From an uncultured Trueperaceae bacterium (lineage in GTDB: Bacteria; Deinococcota; Deinococci; Deinococcales; Trueperaceae), in contig CALCHY010000356.1 of the NCBI GenBank assembly GCA_937907415.1, positions 1 through 62,301 of the forward strand: DNA of 62,301 nucleotides, read 5' to 3'. Below are positions 26,675 through 35,899 of this stretch, piece by piece. How positions within the stretch are numbered: position 1 is the stretch's first letter; each line of letters starts with the position of its first letter. Made by a program: the position numbers and the translations under genes. The notes below the pieces were generated by a model. The model did no database searches. It saw nothing but the letters and a program-made list of their open reading frames with translations, and was not told where the DNA came from.

Positions 26675-26750
26675 TGGCGGAGCCGACGGGATTTGAACCC
26701 GCGACCTTCTGCGTGACAGGCAGATATGCTAACCGCTACACTACGGCTCC
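26675..26750 (-). tRNA. tRNA-Asp (anticodon GTC), CCA encoded
   Basis: Read on the reverse strand it starts GGAGCCG and ends CGGCTCC-G-CCA, a perfect 7-base acceptor stem with encoded CCA. The anticodon arm is CTGC-CTGTCAC-GCAG with GTC in the loop, and the T arm is GCGGG-TTCAAAT-CCCGT. 76 bases including CCA. It has its own promoter and terminator. No integrase or att-type direct repeat is seen near its 3' end. Confidence 0.96.
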
Positions 26751-26761
26751 ACGCGAAGGTG

Positions 26762-26790
26762 AGTGTACGTGAGGCGCGCATGCTGGTCAA
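26762..26790 (-). promoter_or_regulatory. Promoter of tRNA-Asp (-35 TTGACC, 17 bases, -10 TACACT)
   Basis: On the reverse strand, TTGACC (26790-26785) and TACACT (26767-26762) stand 17 bases apart, placing the start near 26755, about 5 bases before the mature tRNA. It is the best two-box promoter I saw in the window. Its -35 overlaps the stop codon of the membrane-protein gene. Confidence 0.75.
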
Positions 26791-27824
26791 GTCGAGGCCG
26801 CAGCGTTCCTCCCCCTGCTGCCACGCCGTCTGCCCGAGCGCAAGTAGATAAGCCCGACGAGCGCGAGCACGCCGGCCACGGCGGCCACCCATGGCCAGGT
26901 CAACCACCGCAAGATGAACGCGACCAGCGCGGCGAGCGCGGCCGGGTTCTTCCATAGTGACTTGGCGGCGGCCACAAGCAACGGCTGGCGGGTCAAGAGC
27001 GCCTTGGCGCCCCGGTCCATGACCAATTGCATGCCGCTCGGACCGCGTAACAGGCCAGCGGCGTAGAGGTCCGGATCGCTCAAGCGCGCGGCGCCCTTCC
27101 CGCCCCACTTCAAGCCGAGCAGCGGCCGCGGCATCCGCTCGACGAAGGTCGCGATGGTAGCCAACTCGGCAGCGTCGTCAGCGTACGCCATCGCCCTAGC
27201 GGCTTGAGGCGGCCCCACTTTGAGGCTCACGCGCCCCGCGTCCGTCAACATCCCAGCTAGTGGTCGCCACGCCCTCTCGCGTATGAGCTTCACGAGGTTC
27301 TTCGCGAGGCGCTCGCTCATGGCGCCGGCTCGGCGGGCGGCCTTGAGCAGCGCCACGCCCGCGTCGACTTGCGGCGTGAAGGTCAAGGCGATCCCGGCCG
27401 CTGACAACGCGGCTAGGACTTCGTCGGTCTCCTCGCCCCGTAACCAGGCGACCCCCTGGCGCGTGAGGTCGCGCACGTCGCCGAACACGACGACATCGCT
27501 GGCGATGGCGCAACCTACGCCGAATGCGTCAGCGCCCCTGCCCGTCCACACGCCGGTTAGGCAGCGCAATGCGCGGGCGCCGAGCGCGTCCCACTCGCGC
27601 CTGGCCTGCATCAGTTCTACTTGGCAGTCACCCGCCTCGGCGAGCATGATGGCACCCTGCGCGTCTCCGGCGGCGAGCGCGCTTCGGGCGTTGGCGCAGT
27701 AAGGGTAGAGCGGCAGGGCCTCGAGATATGGGCCGTCCATGTCGAGCCACACCTTCGCGCCAACTAGGGCGAGCGCGACTGCGACTAGGCCTATGCCGAG
27801 CAGGCGCCGCAGCAGCCGTCTCAC
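26787..27824 (-). CDS. Membrane protein of unknown function
   Basis: A 345-residue protein I do not recognise. An N-terminal membrane segment (residues 8-28) follows five arginines; a mostly helical middle part contains three cysteines in the first 130 residues (YPYCAN, AGDCQVE, LRCLTG); and a strongly hydrophobic pair of segments near the end (AALVAFILRWLTWPWVAAVAG) is followed by a basic tail. The GTG at 27824 has GAGG 5 bases upstream and lies 22 bases after the UbiA gene, so it probably shares its mRNA. Co-transcription with a quinone prenyltransferase is the only functional hint. Confidence 0.6.
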   Translation of the reverse strand: MRRLLRRLLGIGLVAVALALVGAKVWLDMDGPYLEALPLYPYCANARSALAAGDAQGAIMLAEAGDCQVELMQARREWDALGARALRCLTGVWTGRGADAFGVGCAIASDVVVFGDVRDLTRQGVAWLRGEETDEVLAALSAAGIALTFTPQVDAGVALLKAARRAGAMSERLAKNLVKLIRERAWRPLAGMLTDAGRVSLKVGPPQAARAMAYADDAAELATIATFVERMPRPLLGLKWGGKGAARLSDPDLYAAGLLRGPSGMQLVMDRGAKALLTRQPLLVAAAKSLWKNPAALAALVAFILRWLTWPWVAAVAGVLALVGLIYLRSGRRRGSRGRNAAAST

Positions 27825-27846
27825 GCTGCCTCGCGGTCCGCGGGGT

Positions 27847-28713
27847 TCACAGGAGGCCGAGCACGATGCCGAGGAGCATGATGGGCCCGACGACCATGTT
27901 GAGGTTGAACGCGGCGAGGACCGTGCCTGCGTCGTAGCGCCTCAGCGCCAGGTGTTCGGCGGCGAGGAGCGCTGCCGTCACCCCGGTCGCCACCCAGTAC
28001 CACAAGCCGAGCGCAGTAACGAACGGCAGGGCCGCGAAAGCGGCGACGGTGACGACGTGCAATGAGGCCGCGAAGGCCAACGCGGTCGGTACCCCGAAGC
28101 GCGCTGGGATGCTGTGCACGCCATGTTCGAGGTCGAAGTCGCGGTCGAGGACGGCGTACACGATGTCGAACCCGGCTATCCAGGCGCCGACCCCGAGCCA
28201 CAGCAGCCAAGCCGCCGGCCCGAACTGCCCGCTGACTGCGATGTAACCGCCGGCGGCGGCTGCGCCGATCGTAGTGCCGAGCCACAGGTGGCATGCCCAT
28301 GTGAACCGCTTCGTGTACGGGTAGACGATGAGGAACGCGACCGCCACGGGCAACAGGGCGAGAGTGAGGGCGTTGAGCAGTCCGGCTGCCACGGCAAGGA
28401 CCGCGAGGCTGACGCCCATCACGAGCCAGCCTTGGCCCGCCGTTAGCTTGCCGCTCGGGATCTCACGCTCGGTGGTTCGCGGGTTGAGGGCGTCGATGCG
28501 TGCGTCGATGACGCGGTTGGCGGCCATCGCGGCCGTGCGCGCGCCGAGCATGGCGAGCGTTACCAACAAGAAGGTGCGCCAGCCTGGCCAGCCGCCAGCG
28601 GCGAGGAGCGTGCCGCCGTAGGCGAACGGCAACGCGAAGAGCGTGTGCTCGAACTTCACGAACGCTAGCAGCGTGCCAAGACTCGGGCGGGGTCGCAAGG
28701 TCTCCGTGGACAT
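27847..28713 (-). CDS. mqnP: UbiA-family prenyltransferase, likely MqnP of the futalosine pathway
   Basis: A 288-residue polytopic membrane protein with both aspartate-rich prenyltransferase sites: NRVIDARIDALN near residue 65 and DIVYAVLDRDFD near residue 185. The opening FVKFEHTLFALPFAYGGTLLAA resembles menaquinone prenyltransferases of the MqnP type rather than MenA. Presence of mqnD at 52686 and menG at 55247 supports menaquinone synthesis, but heme or hydroxybenzoate prenylation cannot be excluded from sequence alone. TACGTT lies 6 bases before the ATG. Confidence 0.75.
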   Translation of the reverse strand: MSTETLRPRPSLGTLLAFVKFEHTLFALPFAYGGTLLAAGGWPGWRTFLLVTLAMLGARTAAMAANRVIDARIDALNPRTTEREIPSGKLTAGQGWLVMGVSLAVLAVAAGLLNALTLALLPVAVAFLIVYPYTKRFTWACHLWLGTTIGAAAAGGYIAVSGQFGPAAWLLWLGVGAWIAGFDIVYAVLDRDFDLEHGVHSIPARFGVPTALAFAASLHVVTVAAFAALPFVTALGLWYWVATGVTAALLAAEHLALRRYDAGTVLAAFNLNMVVGPIMLLGIVLGLL

Positions 28714-28719
28714 CGGCTG

Positions 28720-28725
28720 AACGTA
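28720..28725 (-). promoter_or_regulatory. -10 hexamer TACGTT, leaderless type
   Basis: TACGTT, 6 bases upstream of the ATG of the UbiA-family gene at 28713. Confidence 0.45.
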
Positions 28726-28734
28726 CCGCCGCAG

Positions 28735-30153
28735 CTAGTGCTGCTTGGCGGCTTCCTTGATGGCGTGCGTGGAGAACCCGAAGCTCGGGAGGTGGTCGTG
28801 GACCTCGCCTGACAGGATGGTATCTGCGAGCTCCGCCAAGTTCGTGCCGCCAACGGCTATCCGCATGCGCAGCTCTTCTTGAACGTCCGAGCGCGTGCGG
28901 TCGTCGAGCATTATCTCGGTGCCGTACTTGAACATGTTGGGCGACAGGAGAAGCAAGTCAGCCTCGCCCGGCCGCACGCCGGCTAGCAGGTCGCGGCCAG
29001 CGAGTAGGCCAGCCACCGTGGTTACCTCACCGAACGTGCAGTTGGTGATGGCGCGCACCTCGAGGTCGAGGCCTGCGATCGTCGCCAAGGGGCTGAGCGC
29101 TTCGCGCAGAACAGGAGCGAAGAGTCTGCCGGTCGCGATCAGCACCTTGCGTGGCCGCTCTAGCTTGGCCGGCAGCGCCTCGGGCAGGCCGGCCGACAGG
29201 AAGTCACGCACCATGCCTACACCGTTCTCGATCATCGAGTAACCCTCGTAGGCCTCGTCTTCCGGCAGCGGCAGCTCCGCGCGGATGTAGAACTCGTCAG
29301 ACGCGAACACGAAGCGCGTGCCGCGCTCCGCCAGCATGCGCCGCTGGAAGCGGTGGATGCGCATGAGGACGTCGGCTGCTTCCTCGCGGGTGTACGGCTC
29401 TAGGTTGGTGAGGTGACCGCGGTTGCCCGTGAGGCCTACAGGTACGGCGGCTGCGGCAAGAACGTTCGGTCTAGATGCCAAGTACGCTAGGGTCTCGTCG
29501 AGGTCGTCGCCATCGTTGCGGCCTGGCAACAGCACCATCTGCGTGTAGAGCTCGATGCTAGCGAGGCGCTCGATCATGCCGCGCACGCTCACCGCCTCAG
29601 CGAGTGGGACCTTGTTCGGCCACCAGTTCATTAGCTCTGCGCGCTTCTCTTCGTTGGCGGTATGCACGCTCACGTAGAGCGGGCTCAGGTTCTCGTCGAG
29701 GATGCGCTGCAAGTCCTCCTCACGCAAGTTCGTGAGGGTGACGAACGAACCATAGAGAAACGACGTGCGGAAGTCGTCGTCCATGATGTAGAGGCTCTTG
29801 CGCATGCCTTTCGGCATCTGGTGGATGTAGCAGAAGTCGCAGTGGTTGGCGCACAACCTGATGCCGTCGAAGATGACGTCGTCGAACTCGAGGCCAGGCT
29901 CGTCCCAACCAACCGCGAACGTGGCTTCCAGGCCGCTCGTAGGTTCACGCACCACTAGTTCGGCGTTCCCCGCCTCGAGTTCCCGGCGGTAGGCCAACAC
30001 GTCAGGGATGGCCTGGCCGTTCACCGTCAGCAGCTCCCAGCCGGCGGCCACCCCCGCTTTGGCCGCTGGAGACGCTGCGGCGACCGCGCGCACGCGGGCT
30101 GGGGTGATCTTCACTGGTTGAGGGTCTTTACGGCTAAGGATGACTCGCGGCAT
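28735..30153 (-). CDS. DUF512 protein: PDZ plus radical-SAM-like domain
   Basis: A 472-residue protein. Residues 10-75 form a PDZ-like domain (VAAASPAAKAGVAAGWELL, TVNGQAIPDVLAYRREL). A radical-SAM-type cysteine motif follows, C-x3-C-x2-C in LCANHCDFCYIHQMP (about residue 115), then the DUF512 region (MVLLPGRNDGDDL; LLLSPNMFKYGTEIMLDD). The family is widespread and uncharacterised; radical-SAM chemistry is predicted, not proven. The ATG at 30153, with TACAGT 8 bases upstream, is preferred over the frame start at 30189. It ends 21 bases before the UbiA-family gene begins. Confidence 0.82.
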   Translation of the reverse strand: MPRVILSRKDPQPVKITPARVRAVAAASPAAKAGVAAGWELLTVNGQAIPDVLAYRRELEAGNAELVVREPTSGLEATFAVGWDEPGLEFDDVIFDGIRLCANHCDFCYIHQMPKGMRKSLYIMDDDFRTSFLYGSFVTLTNLREEDLQRILDENLSPLYVSVHTANEEKRAELMNWWPNKVPLAEAVSVRGMIERLASIELYTQMVLLPGRNDGDDLDETLAYLASRPNVLAAAAVPVGLTGNRGHLTNLEPYTREEAADVLMRIHRFQRRMLAERGTRFVFASDEFYIRAELPLPEDEAYEGYSMIENGVGMVRDFLSAGLPEALPAKLERPRKVLIATGRLFAPVLREALSPLATIAGLDLEVRAITNCTFGEVTTVAGLLAGRDLLAGVRPGEADLLLLSPNMFKYGTEIMLDDRTRSDVQEELRMRIAVGGTNLAELADTILSGEVHDHLPSFGFSTHAIKEAAKQH

Positions 30154-30161
30154 GACGGGCC

Positions 30162-30167
30162 ACTGTA
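30162..30167 (-). promoter_or_regulatory. -10 hexamer TACAGT
   Basis: TACAGT, 8 bases upstream of the ATG at 30153, at the long end of the leaderless-type spacing seen in this window. Confidence 0.4.
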
Positions 30168-30217
30168 GCAGACGCACAGGCGCTACCAAGTATTCGCTTG
30201 ACGGTGGTGAACGGCCT

Positions 30218-30700
30218 TCAGATGTGGTCGTCGTGCCGGTCGCGCCGCGGGTGGCCTAGGAACGGCGACGGCGCTACGACCACGAAACCGTGCACTGGCG
30301 CTGCGCTCTCGAAACTCACAAGGTCACCGGCCTGCAGGTCGAGAGTCTGGGGCTCGAGCACTCCGACCACGAGCGGCGCCCCTGCGTCAACGACGACGAT
30401 GCGGTCTTCCGTCGCCAACACCGTGCCGACGGCTTCTAGGCGGCTGATGCCCGTGGCCGCTAGGTGGGCGGTCGCGCCGCCGGGTTCGAGCTTGATCAGC
30501 GCGCTGGTGACGGGGTGAATGATCGTGCGCTGCTGTCCTGGGCGCGAAAGGTACGGCCCGGTGCGCTCGAAGAGTTGCAGGATGGCGCCGCCGGCTCTGC
30601 ACTCGATGAGGGGGCTGCCCTCCCGGTGGGGAAAGAGCTCTGCGTTGGCCGCGTAGCGCTGCCAACGGGAGATGAACGCCTCGGGAGAGTCCTCGAACAT
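30218..30700 (-). CDS. Hypothetical cytoplasmic protein
   Basis: A 160-residue protein without signal peptide or membrane segment, and not recognised. It starts MFEDSPEAFISRWQRYAANAE and continues as short strands (AGGAILQLFER, ALIKLEPGGATAHL, DRIVVVDAGAPLVVGV, LVSFESAAPVHGFVVV), suggesting a beta-barrel or cupin-like fold. The last 14 residues are basic and histidine-rich. TAGACT at 30714-30709 lies 8 bases before the ATG. It is divergent from the zinc-ribbon gene. Confidence 0.6.
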   Translation of the reverse strand: MFEDSPEAFISRWQRYAANAELFPHREGSPLIECRAGGAILQLFERTGPYLSRPGQQRTIIHPVTSALIKLEPGGATAHLAATGISRLEAVGTVLATEDRIVVVDAGAPLVVGVLEPQTLDLQAGDLVSFESAAPVHGFVVVAPSPFLGHPRRDRHDDHI

Positions 30701-30708
30701 GCCAGGTG

Positions 30709-30714
30709 AGTCTA
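30709..30714 (-). promoter_or_regulatory. -10 hexamer TAGACT
   Basis: TAGACT, 8 bases upstream of the ATG at 30700, pointing left. The divergent element TAAACT begins 18 bases away at 30733. Confidence 0.4.
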
Positions 30715-30732
30715 CCTTGCGAAGGGGCGTGC

Positions 30733-30738
30733 TAAACT
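30733..30738 (+). promoter_or_regulatory. -10 hexamer TAAACT upstream of the leader ORF
   Basis: TAAACT lies 7 bases before the GTG of the leader ORF at 30746 and about 90 bases before the zinc-ribbon gene. This is the spacing seen for leaderless genes here, so the transcript should begin with the leader ORF. Confidence 0.5.
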
Positions 30739-30745
30739 CGGCTCC

Positions 30746-30835
30746 GTGATTCGAACTTGCAGCATAGCTGTTTTGCGGACCCTCGCCCACTTGCTACCGG
30801 GCGGGGGTTCTTCGTTAGTGGAGGCAAGATGCTGA
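30746..30835 (+). CDS. Possible leaderless leader peptide (29 codons) upstream of the zinc-ribbon gene
   Basis: A GTG at 30746, spaced 7 bases from TAAACT, opens a 29-codon frame that ends in TGC TGA. The stop overlaps the next gene's start (ATGCTGA), so termination could feed reinitiation there. The product would be MIRTCSIAVLRTLAHLLPGG followed by SSLVEARC: basic, leucine-rich, with cysteines at 5 and 29. The strong hairpin 30777-30810 lies within it. It is too short to judge by codon use, so translation is a hypothesis. Confidence 0.35.
   Translation: MIRTCSIAVLRTLAHLLPGGGSSLVEARC
30777..30810 (+). promoter_or_regulatory. Strong leader hairpin, possible attenuator
   Basis: GGACCCTCGCCC pairs over 12 positions with GGGCGGGGGTTC (two G-T pairs), around a 10-base loop, followed by TTCGTTAG. 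It lies between promoter and ribosome site (GGAGG at 30820-30824), inside the leader ORF. It has terminator-like geometry but a poor T-tract. Confidence 0.5.
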
Positions 30836-31530
30836 ACCGACTGGCCGAAGTGCAGGCGTTCGACCTGAGACTGGACGGCTTACGCGAGGAGCGCGGCCAA
30901 GTCCCCACCGAGTTGGTGGCAACTGAAGTGAAGCAACGGTCCTTGGAGGACCTCAGGGAGCTCAAGGAGCGCGAACGCGATGCGCTGCGCACACGCGTCA
31001 ACACGAACGAGCTAGAACTCAAGGTGCTGCAGGAGCGGCGCCGCGCTGCGGCCGACTCCTCGGTGCGTGCAGCTACTCCGAAGGAAGCCTCGCAGTATCA
31101 GAATCAGGAGTTGCAGTTCGCGACGCGCATCTCCGAGTTGGAGGAGGACACCCTCCCGCTGCTCGAGAGCCAGGAGGGCCTCGACCAGGAGCTGTCAGCA
31201 TTGAACGCGGAACTAGCCGACTTGGTGCCCGTGCTCGAGCAGCTTAGGCAGGCCGAAGCTGACCGCGTTGCGGCCGTCGACTCCCAGAGCGCTGCTATCG
31301 CCGCGGAGCGCAACGCGCTCGCGAGCGCCATCACCGCTCCGCTGCTGCAGCAGTACGAGCAAGTGCGCAAGGCGCGGCGCGGGACTGGGTTAGCCGAAGT
31401 GATAGACAACAGCACGTGCAGCGGCTGCAACATGCGCTTGCCGATCCACGTCGTGCAGAAAGCGCGCAAAGGTGACGGCGTGACGCGCTGCCCTAGCTGC
31501 GGGCGCATCCTCTACTACCCGGATAAATAG
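30829..31530 (+). CDS. Coiled-coil protein with C4-type zinc ribbon
   Basis: A 233-residue protein: residues 1-170 are long charged helices typical of an antiparallel coiled coil (e.g. RLAEVQAFDLRLDGLREERG), followed by a C-terminal zinc ribbon with CSGCNMRLP and RCPSCGRILYYP. This is the HP0958/CT398-like family, in which some members have been implicated in RNA or protein handling; the role here is unknown. The ATG at 30829 has GGAGG 4 bases upstream; the frame is open to 30757, but that start has no support. A shared terminator follows at 31550. Confidence 0.82.
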   Translation: MLNRLAEVQAFDLRLDGLREERGQVPTELVATEVKQRSLEDLRELKERERDALRTRVNTNELELKVLQERRRAAADSSVRAATPKEASQYQNQELQFATRISELEEDTLPLLESQEGLDQELSALNAELADLVPVLEQLRQAEADRVAAVDSQSAAIAAERNALASAITAPLLQQYEQVRKARRGTGLAEVIDNSTCSGCNMRLPIHVVQKARKGDGVTRCPSCGRILYYPDK

Positions 31531-31549
31531 CACTGACTACCTGAACGCG

Positions 31550-31591
31550 AACGGTCGAGGCCCGCGCCACCAAGCGCGGGCCTCGACCGTT
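31550..31591. terminator. Bidirectional hairpin terminator between convergent genes
   Basis: A perfect 18-base inverted repeat (AACGGTCGAGGCCCGCGC / GCGCGGGCCTCGACCGTT) with a 6-base loop lies between the zinc-ribbon gene and the converging LysM peptidase gene. Flanks have short T runs on the plus side (TGGTCTGTCGTT), so it can serve both strands. Confidence 0.85.
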
Positions 31592-31606
31592 GGTCTGTCG
31601 TTCCAA

Positions 31607-32605
31607 TCAGGGCAGGAGGCCGAGCGGGTCCTTGGCTACCGAGCCGATGTGCAACTCGAAGTGCAAGTGCGGGCCAGTGGACAGGCCCGTCGAGCCTACG
31701 CGGCCGATGGTCTGCGACTGGTTGACGTACTGGCCGACGCCGACGGAGATGGAGCTGAAGTGACCGTACCAGGCCTCAGAGCCGTCCGCGTGGCGGATGC
31801 GCACGAGGTTGCCGTAGCCTTGGCTCGACCAACCAGCGTACGTGACGGTGCCGGCACGGGCCGCGCCCACTGGCGTGCCTGACGGCGCTGCGATGTCGAC
31901 GCCGCGGTGGAAGCTCGAGGTTCCCATGCCGAGGTTGCGCGGACCGAAGTACGAGGTGAGGCGACCGTGGAGCGGCCAGACGTAGCGGTTCTCGGCCTCC
32001 CTGACTTTCTGAAGCCTGGCAAGCGCTTCCGTCGGCTCTACACCAGGCAGGAACACGAGCATGCCTGGCGTCACGTCGAACGGCGAGCGCAGCCCGTTCG
32101 CTCGGGAGAACGCAGCTGGATCGAGGTCGTACTGGGCTACTAGGTCGAGGACGTTCTCGCCGTCGCCAAGGCGCACGACGAGGCCGGGGCTAGGCGGGAT
32201 GAGAAGCTCGAACCCGCTCGGGAGTCGGTCGAGCGATGAGATGTCTGGATTGGCGCCAACGATGGCTTTGAGTGGCAACCCGAAGCGCGAGGCGACGGAG
32301 CTGAGGGTCTCGCCCATGGAGAGGGAGTACCACGTGAATCCTGGCGGCGTGAGGAGGTTGTCGCTGGCTGGACCACCGACTGCGGCGACGTACGGCACGC
32401 GCAGGACGTCCCCTGGCCTGATGACGGTGCTGGTTAGACCGTTCGCCCCTAGGAGCGCGTCTACCGATACGCCGTACCGCTCCGCGATGAGACCGACCGA
32501 ATCGCCGGGGCGGACCGTCTTGAGGGCGTAAGCATCGGCGAGTGCGAGGCTCGGGAGGGTGAAGGCCACCAACGTCAAGCAGGCGGCGACTCTGGTTTTT
32601 CGCAA
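31607..32605 (-). CDS. LysM-repeat M23 metallopeptidase
   Basis: A secreted peptidoglycan-acting protein of 332 residues. The signal peptide (1-23) ends ALA-DA. Three LysM-type modules follow (about residues 28-75, 90-135 and 140-190; the third diverged), then a C-terminal M23 domain with HRGVDIAAPSG (H-x3-D) and the HLHFELH motif (H-x-H). M23 enzymes cut peptide cross-links, though some relatives act as scaffolds; the metal residues here are intact. The TTG at 32605 has GGGAG upstream. A small hairpin (GGTACG/CGTACC) at 32629-32647 lies in its leader. Confidence 0.9.
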   Translation of the reverse strand: MRKTRVAACLTLVAFTLPSLALADAYALKTVRPGDSVGLIAERYGVSVDALLGANGLTSTVIRPGDVLRVPYVAAVGGPASDNLLTPPGFTWYSLSMGETLSSVASRFGLPLKAIVGANPDISSLDRLPSGFELLIPPSPGLVVRLGDGENVLDLVAQYDLDPAAFSRANGLRSPFDVTPGMLVFLPGVEPTEALARLQKVREAENRYVWPLHGRLTSYFGPRNLGMGTSSFHRGVDIAAPSGTPVGAARAGTVTYAGWSSQGYGNLVRIRHADGSEAWYGHFSSISVGVGQYVNQSQTIGRVGSTGLSTGPHLHFELHIGSVAKDPLGLLP

Positions 32606-32672
32606 CTCTCTAATCTCCCTCGGAGGAAGGTACGTTGCTACCGTACCAATTCAATCTTGAGAAAGTCATGAG

Positions 32673-33089
32673 TCAGAGAGATATCGATGCGCGCCGACGG
32701 GCTACTTCGGCTCGTACGTAAGCGACCACGTCATTGGTGTTGGCTCCGGGCGTGAAGATCTCACCTACGCCGAGTTCGGCTAGGGCAGGTAGGTCCTGGT
32801 CAGGCACGATGCCGCCCCCGAACAGGAGGACGTCCTTCGCGTCCCTCTCGGCTAGGGCCGCTGCGATCTCGCGGAAGTAGTGCATGTGAGCGCCAGAGAG
32901 GACGGAGAGGCCGACGGCGTCGACGTCTTCCTGGATGGCGGCGTTGACGATCATGGCAGAGGTCTGCCTCAGGCCGGTGTAGATGACCTCCATGCCCGCG
33001 TCGCGCAGGGCGCGTGCGATGACCTTGGCGCCGCGGTCGTGGCCGTCAAGGCCTGGTTTGGCGATCAGGACGCGTATTGGCCTGTCCAT
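32673..33089 (-). CDS. Methylmalonyl-CoA mutase, B12-binding small subunit
   Basis: A 138-residue cobalamin-binding domain. DGHDRG at residues 15-20 is the D-x-H-x2-G motif with His17 as lower axial ligand of B12; [11 protein letters not shown] and the [10 protein letters not shown] loop complete the fold. It is encoded 26 bases after the catalytic subunit, with GGAGGAG 6 bases before the ATG. Two-chain mutases of this kind occur in Thermus, archaea and others. Confidence 0.93.
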   Translation of the reverse strand: MDRPIRVLIAKPGLDGHDRGAKVIARALRDAGMEVIYTGLRQTSAMIVNAAIQEDVDAVGLSVLSGAHMHYFREIAAALAERDAKDVLLFGGGIVPDQDLPALAELGVGEIFTPGANTNDVVAYVRAEVARRRASISL

Positions 33090-33115
33090 TCAGTCTCCTC
33101 CAGCACCAGCGGTCG

Positions 33116-34762
<1,647 letters not shown>

Positions 34763-34768
34763 GGCGTC

Positions 34769-34774
34769 ATTATA
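34769..34774 (-). promoter_or_regulatory. -10 hexamer TATAAT, leaderless type
   Basis: A consensus TATAAT lies 6 bases upstream of the ATG at 34762. At 17 bases further there is ACGCCG, not a -35. Confidence 0.7.
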
Positions 34775-34866
34775 GGCGCCGACGGGGCCGACGGCGTGGC
34801 CGCCACGGTTGTACGCCGCGCGCCCAGCCTCATCGTGGCCGCTTGGCTACTCGGGGTAACCACCCT

Positions 34867-35826
34867 TCAGACTCCGATCAGCGCGGCGGTCACCTCGCCG
34901 CCCGCCACGAGCTCGGCGTCTGCAGGTAGGTCCTGGCGCACGACGGCCAGCGCCTCGAACTCCTTGCCGTCGGGCGCCACCGTGCCTAGGCGCCCAACCA
35001 CGCGGCCGCCGGAGCGAAGCTCGCGCCAATCGCTGCCGTCCGGCGTCAGCGTGCGCGGGTCTTGCGTGAGGCGCACGCGCCGGAGGCCGCGCCGCAAGTT
35101 GCCGCGCGCCTCGATGCGCGCCATGATCTCTTGTCCGAGGTAGCAGCCCTTGCGGTAGGAGAGCGCAGACTCGAGCCCAGCTTCCTGCGGCAGAACGCCC
35201 TCGCCAGCGTCTTGTGGCGCCACGGCAGTTAGGGCCCGCACGCGCAACAGGTCGAGCTCGCCCGGCGCGGCGCGCTTTGCGCCAGCACCCTCGAGGTCGG
35301 CAAGCAAGGGCTCTGCGCTCGAGCCCGCAGCCAGCAGCAGGTCGTAGCCTCCCGCGGCAGAGCGGTGCCGTGGCCACACCGTCACCTTGCCGACGCCCGC
35401 CACCGCTGCGACGGTCGTCTCCCCTTGCGCCGGCGCCCTCACCGTCAACGCGGTAAGCACGTCCGCGGCGCCAGGGCCCTGCAGCGTCACGAGGACGGCG
35501 GGCGCTGGCGCGGCCAGCGTCACCTCGTCGAAGACGATGTGACGCTCTAGCTCCGCCTTGACCCAGGCAGCCGCGCCGCCATCCTCGACCAGCTCGAACG
35601 ACTGCCGCTCGCGCCGTATCACCATCACTTCGGCCACGGCGTGCCCGCGGTGGTTCAAGTAGAGCGAGCGCCCGGCGGCACCGATCGCAAGGCCGGTCAC
35701 GTCGTTGGCGAGTTGACCGTGGAGGAAAGCGGGTGCGTCAGCCCCGCTGACGGCGGTGACGCTAACGCCGGAAATGACGCCAGCGACAGGCGCGTCGCTT
35801 GCCAGTGCTAGTTTCTTGGTTCCCAT
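34867..35826 (-). CDS. ygfZ: Folate-binding protein YgfZ
   Basis: A GcvT-like protein of 319 residues with the YgfZ signature SYRKGCYLGQEIMARIEARG (near residue 220), whose cysteine is conserved. YgfZ aids Fe-S cluster enzymes and depends on folate. Several Fe-S candidates lie in this window (the RicT-like and DUF512 proteins), but a link is not shown. The ATG at 35826 is preferred: GATAAT lies 6 bases upstream, whereas the open frame to 35874 has no support. Confidence 0.88.
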   Translation of the reverse strand: MGTKKLALASDAPVAGVISGVSVTAVSGADAPAFLHGQLANDVTGLAIGAAGRSLYLNHRGHAVAEVMVIRRERQSFELVEDGGAAAWVKAELERHIVFDEVTLAAPAPAVLVTLQGPGAADVLTALTVRAPAQGETTVAAVAGVGKVTVWPRHRSAAGGYDLLLAAGSSAEPLLADLEGAGAKRAAPGELDLLRVRALTAVAPQDAGEGVLPQEAGLESALSYRKGCYLGQEIMARIEARGNLRRGLRRVRLTQDPRTLTPDGSDWRELRSGGRVVGRLGTVAPDGKEFEALAVVRQDLPADAELVAGGEVTAALIGV

Positions 35827-35832
35827 GCGGGC

Positions 35833-35838
35833 ATTATC
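35833..35838 (-). promoter_or_regulatory. -10 hexamer GATAAT, leaderless type
   Basis: GATAAT, 6 bases upstream of the ATG at 35826. Confidence 0.5.
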
Positions 35839-35899
35839 GGCGCGGACTAGGCGGCATGCATGTCGCGCCGCCACAACTCGGTGTGGGCCGCCACGTTCC

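Noticed and set aside
26560..27108. Minus-strand frame of 182 codons crossing tRNA-Asp
   Set aside because: It runs through the tRNA, its terminator and the out-of-frame end of the membrane-protein gene; no protein pattern.
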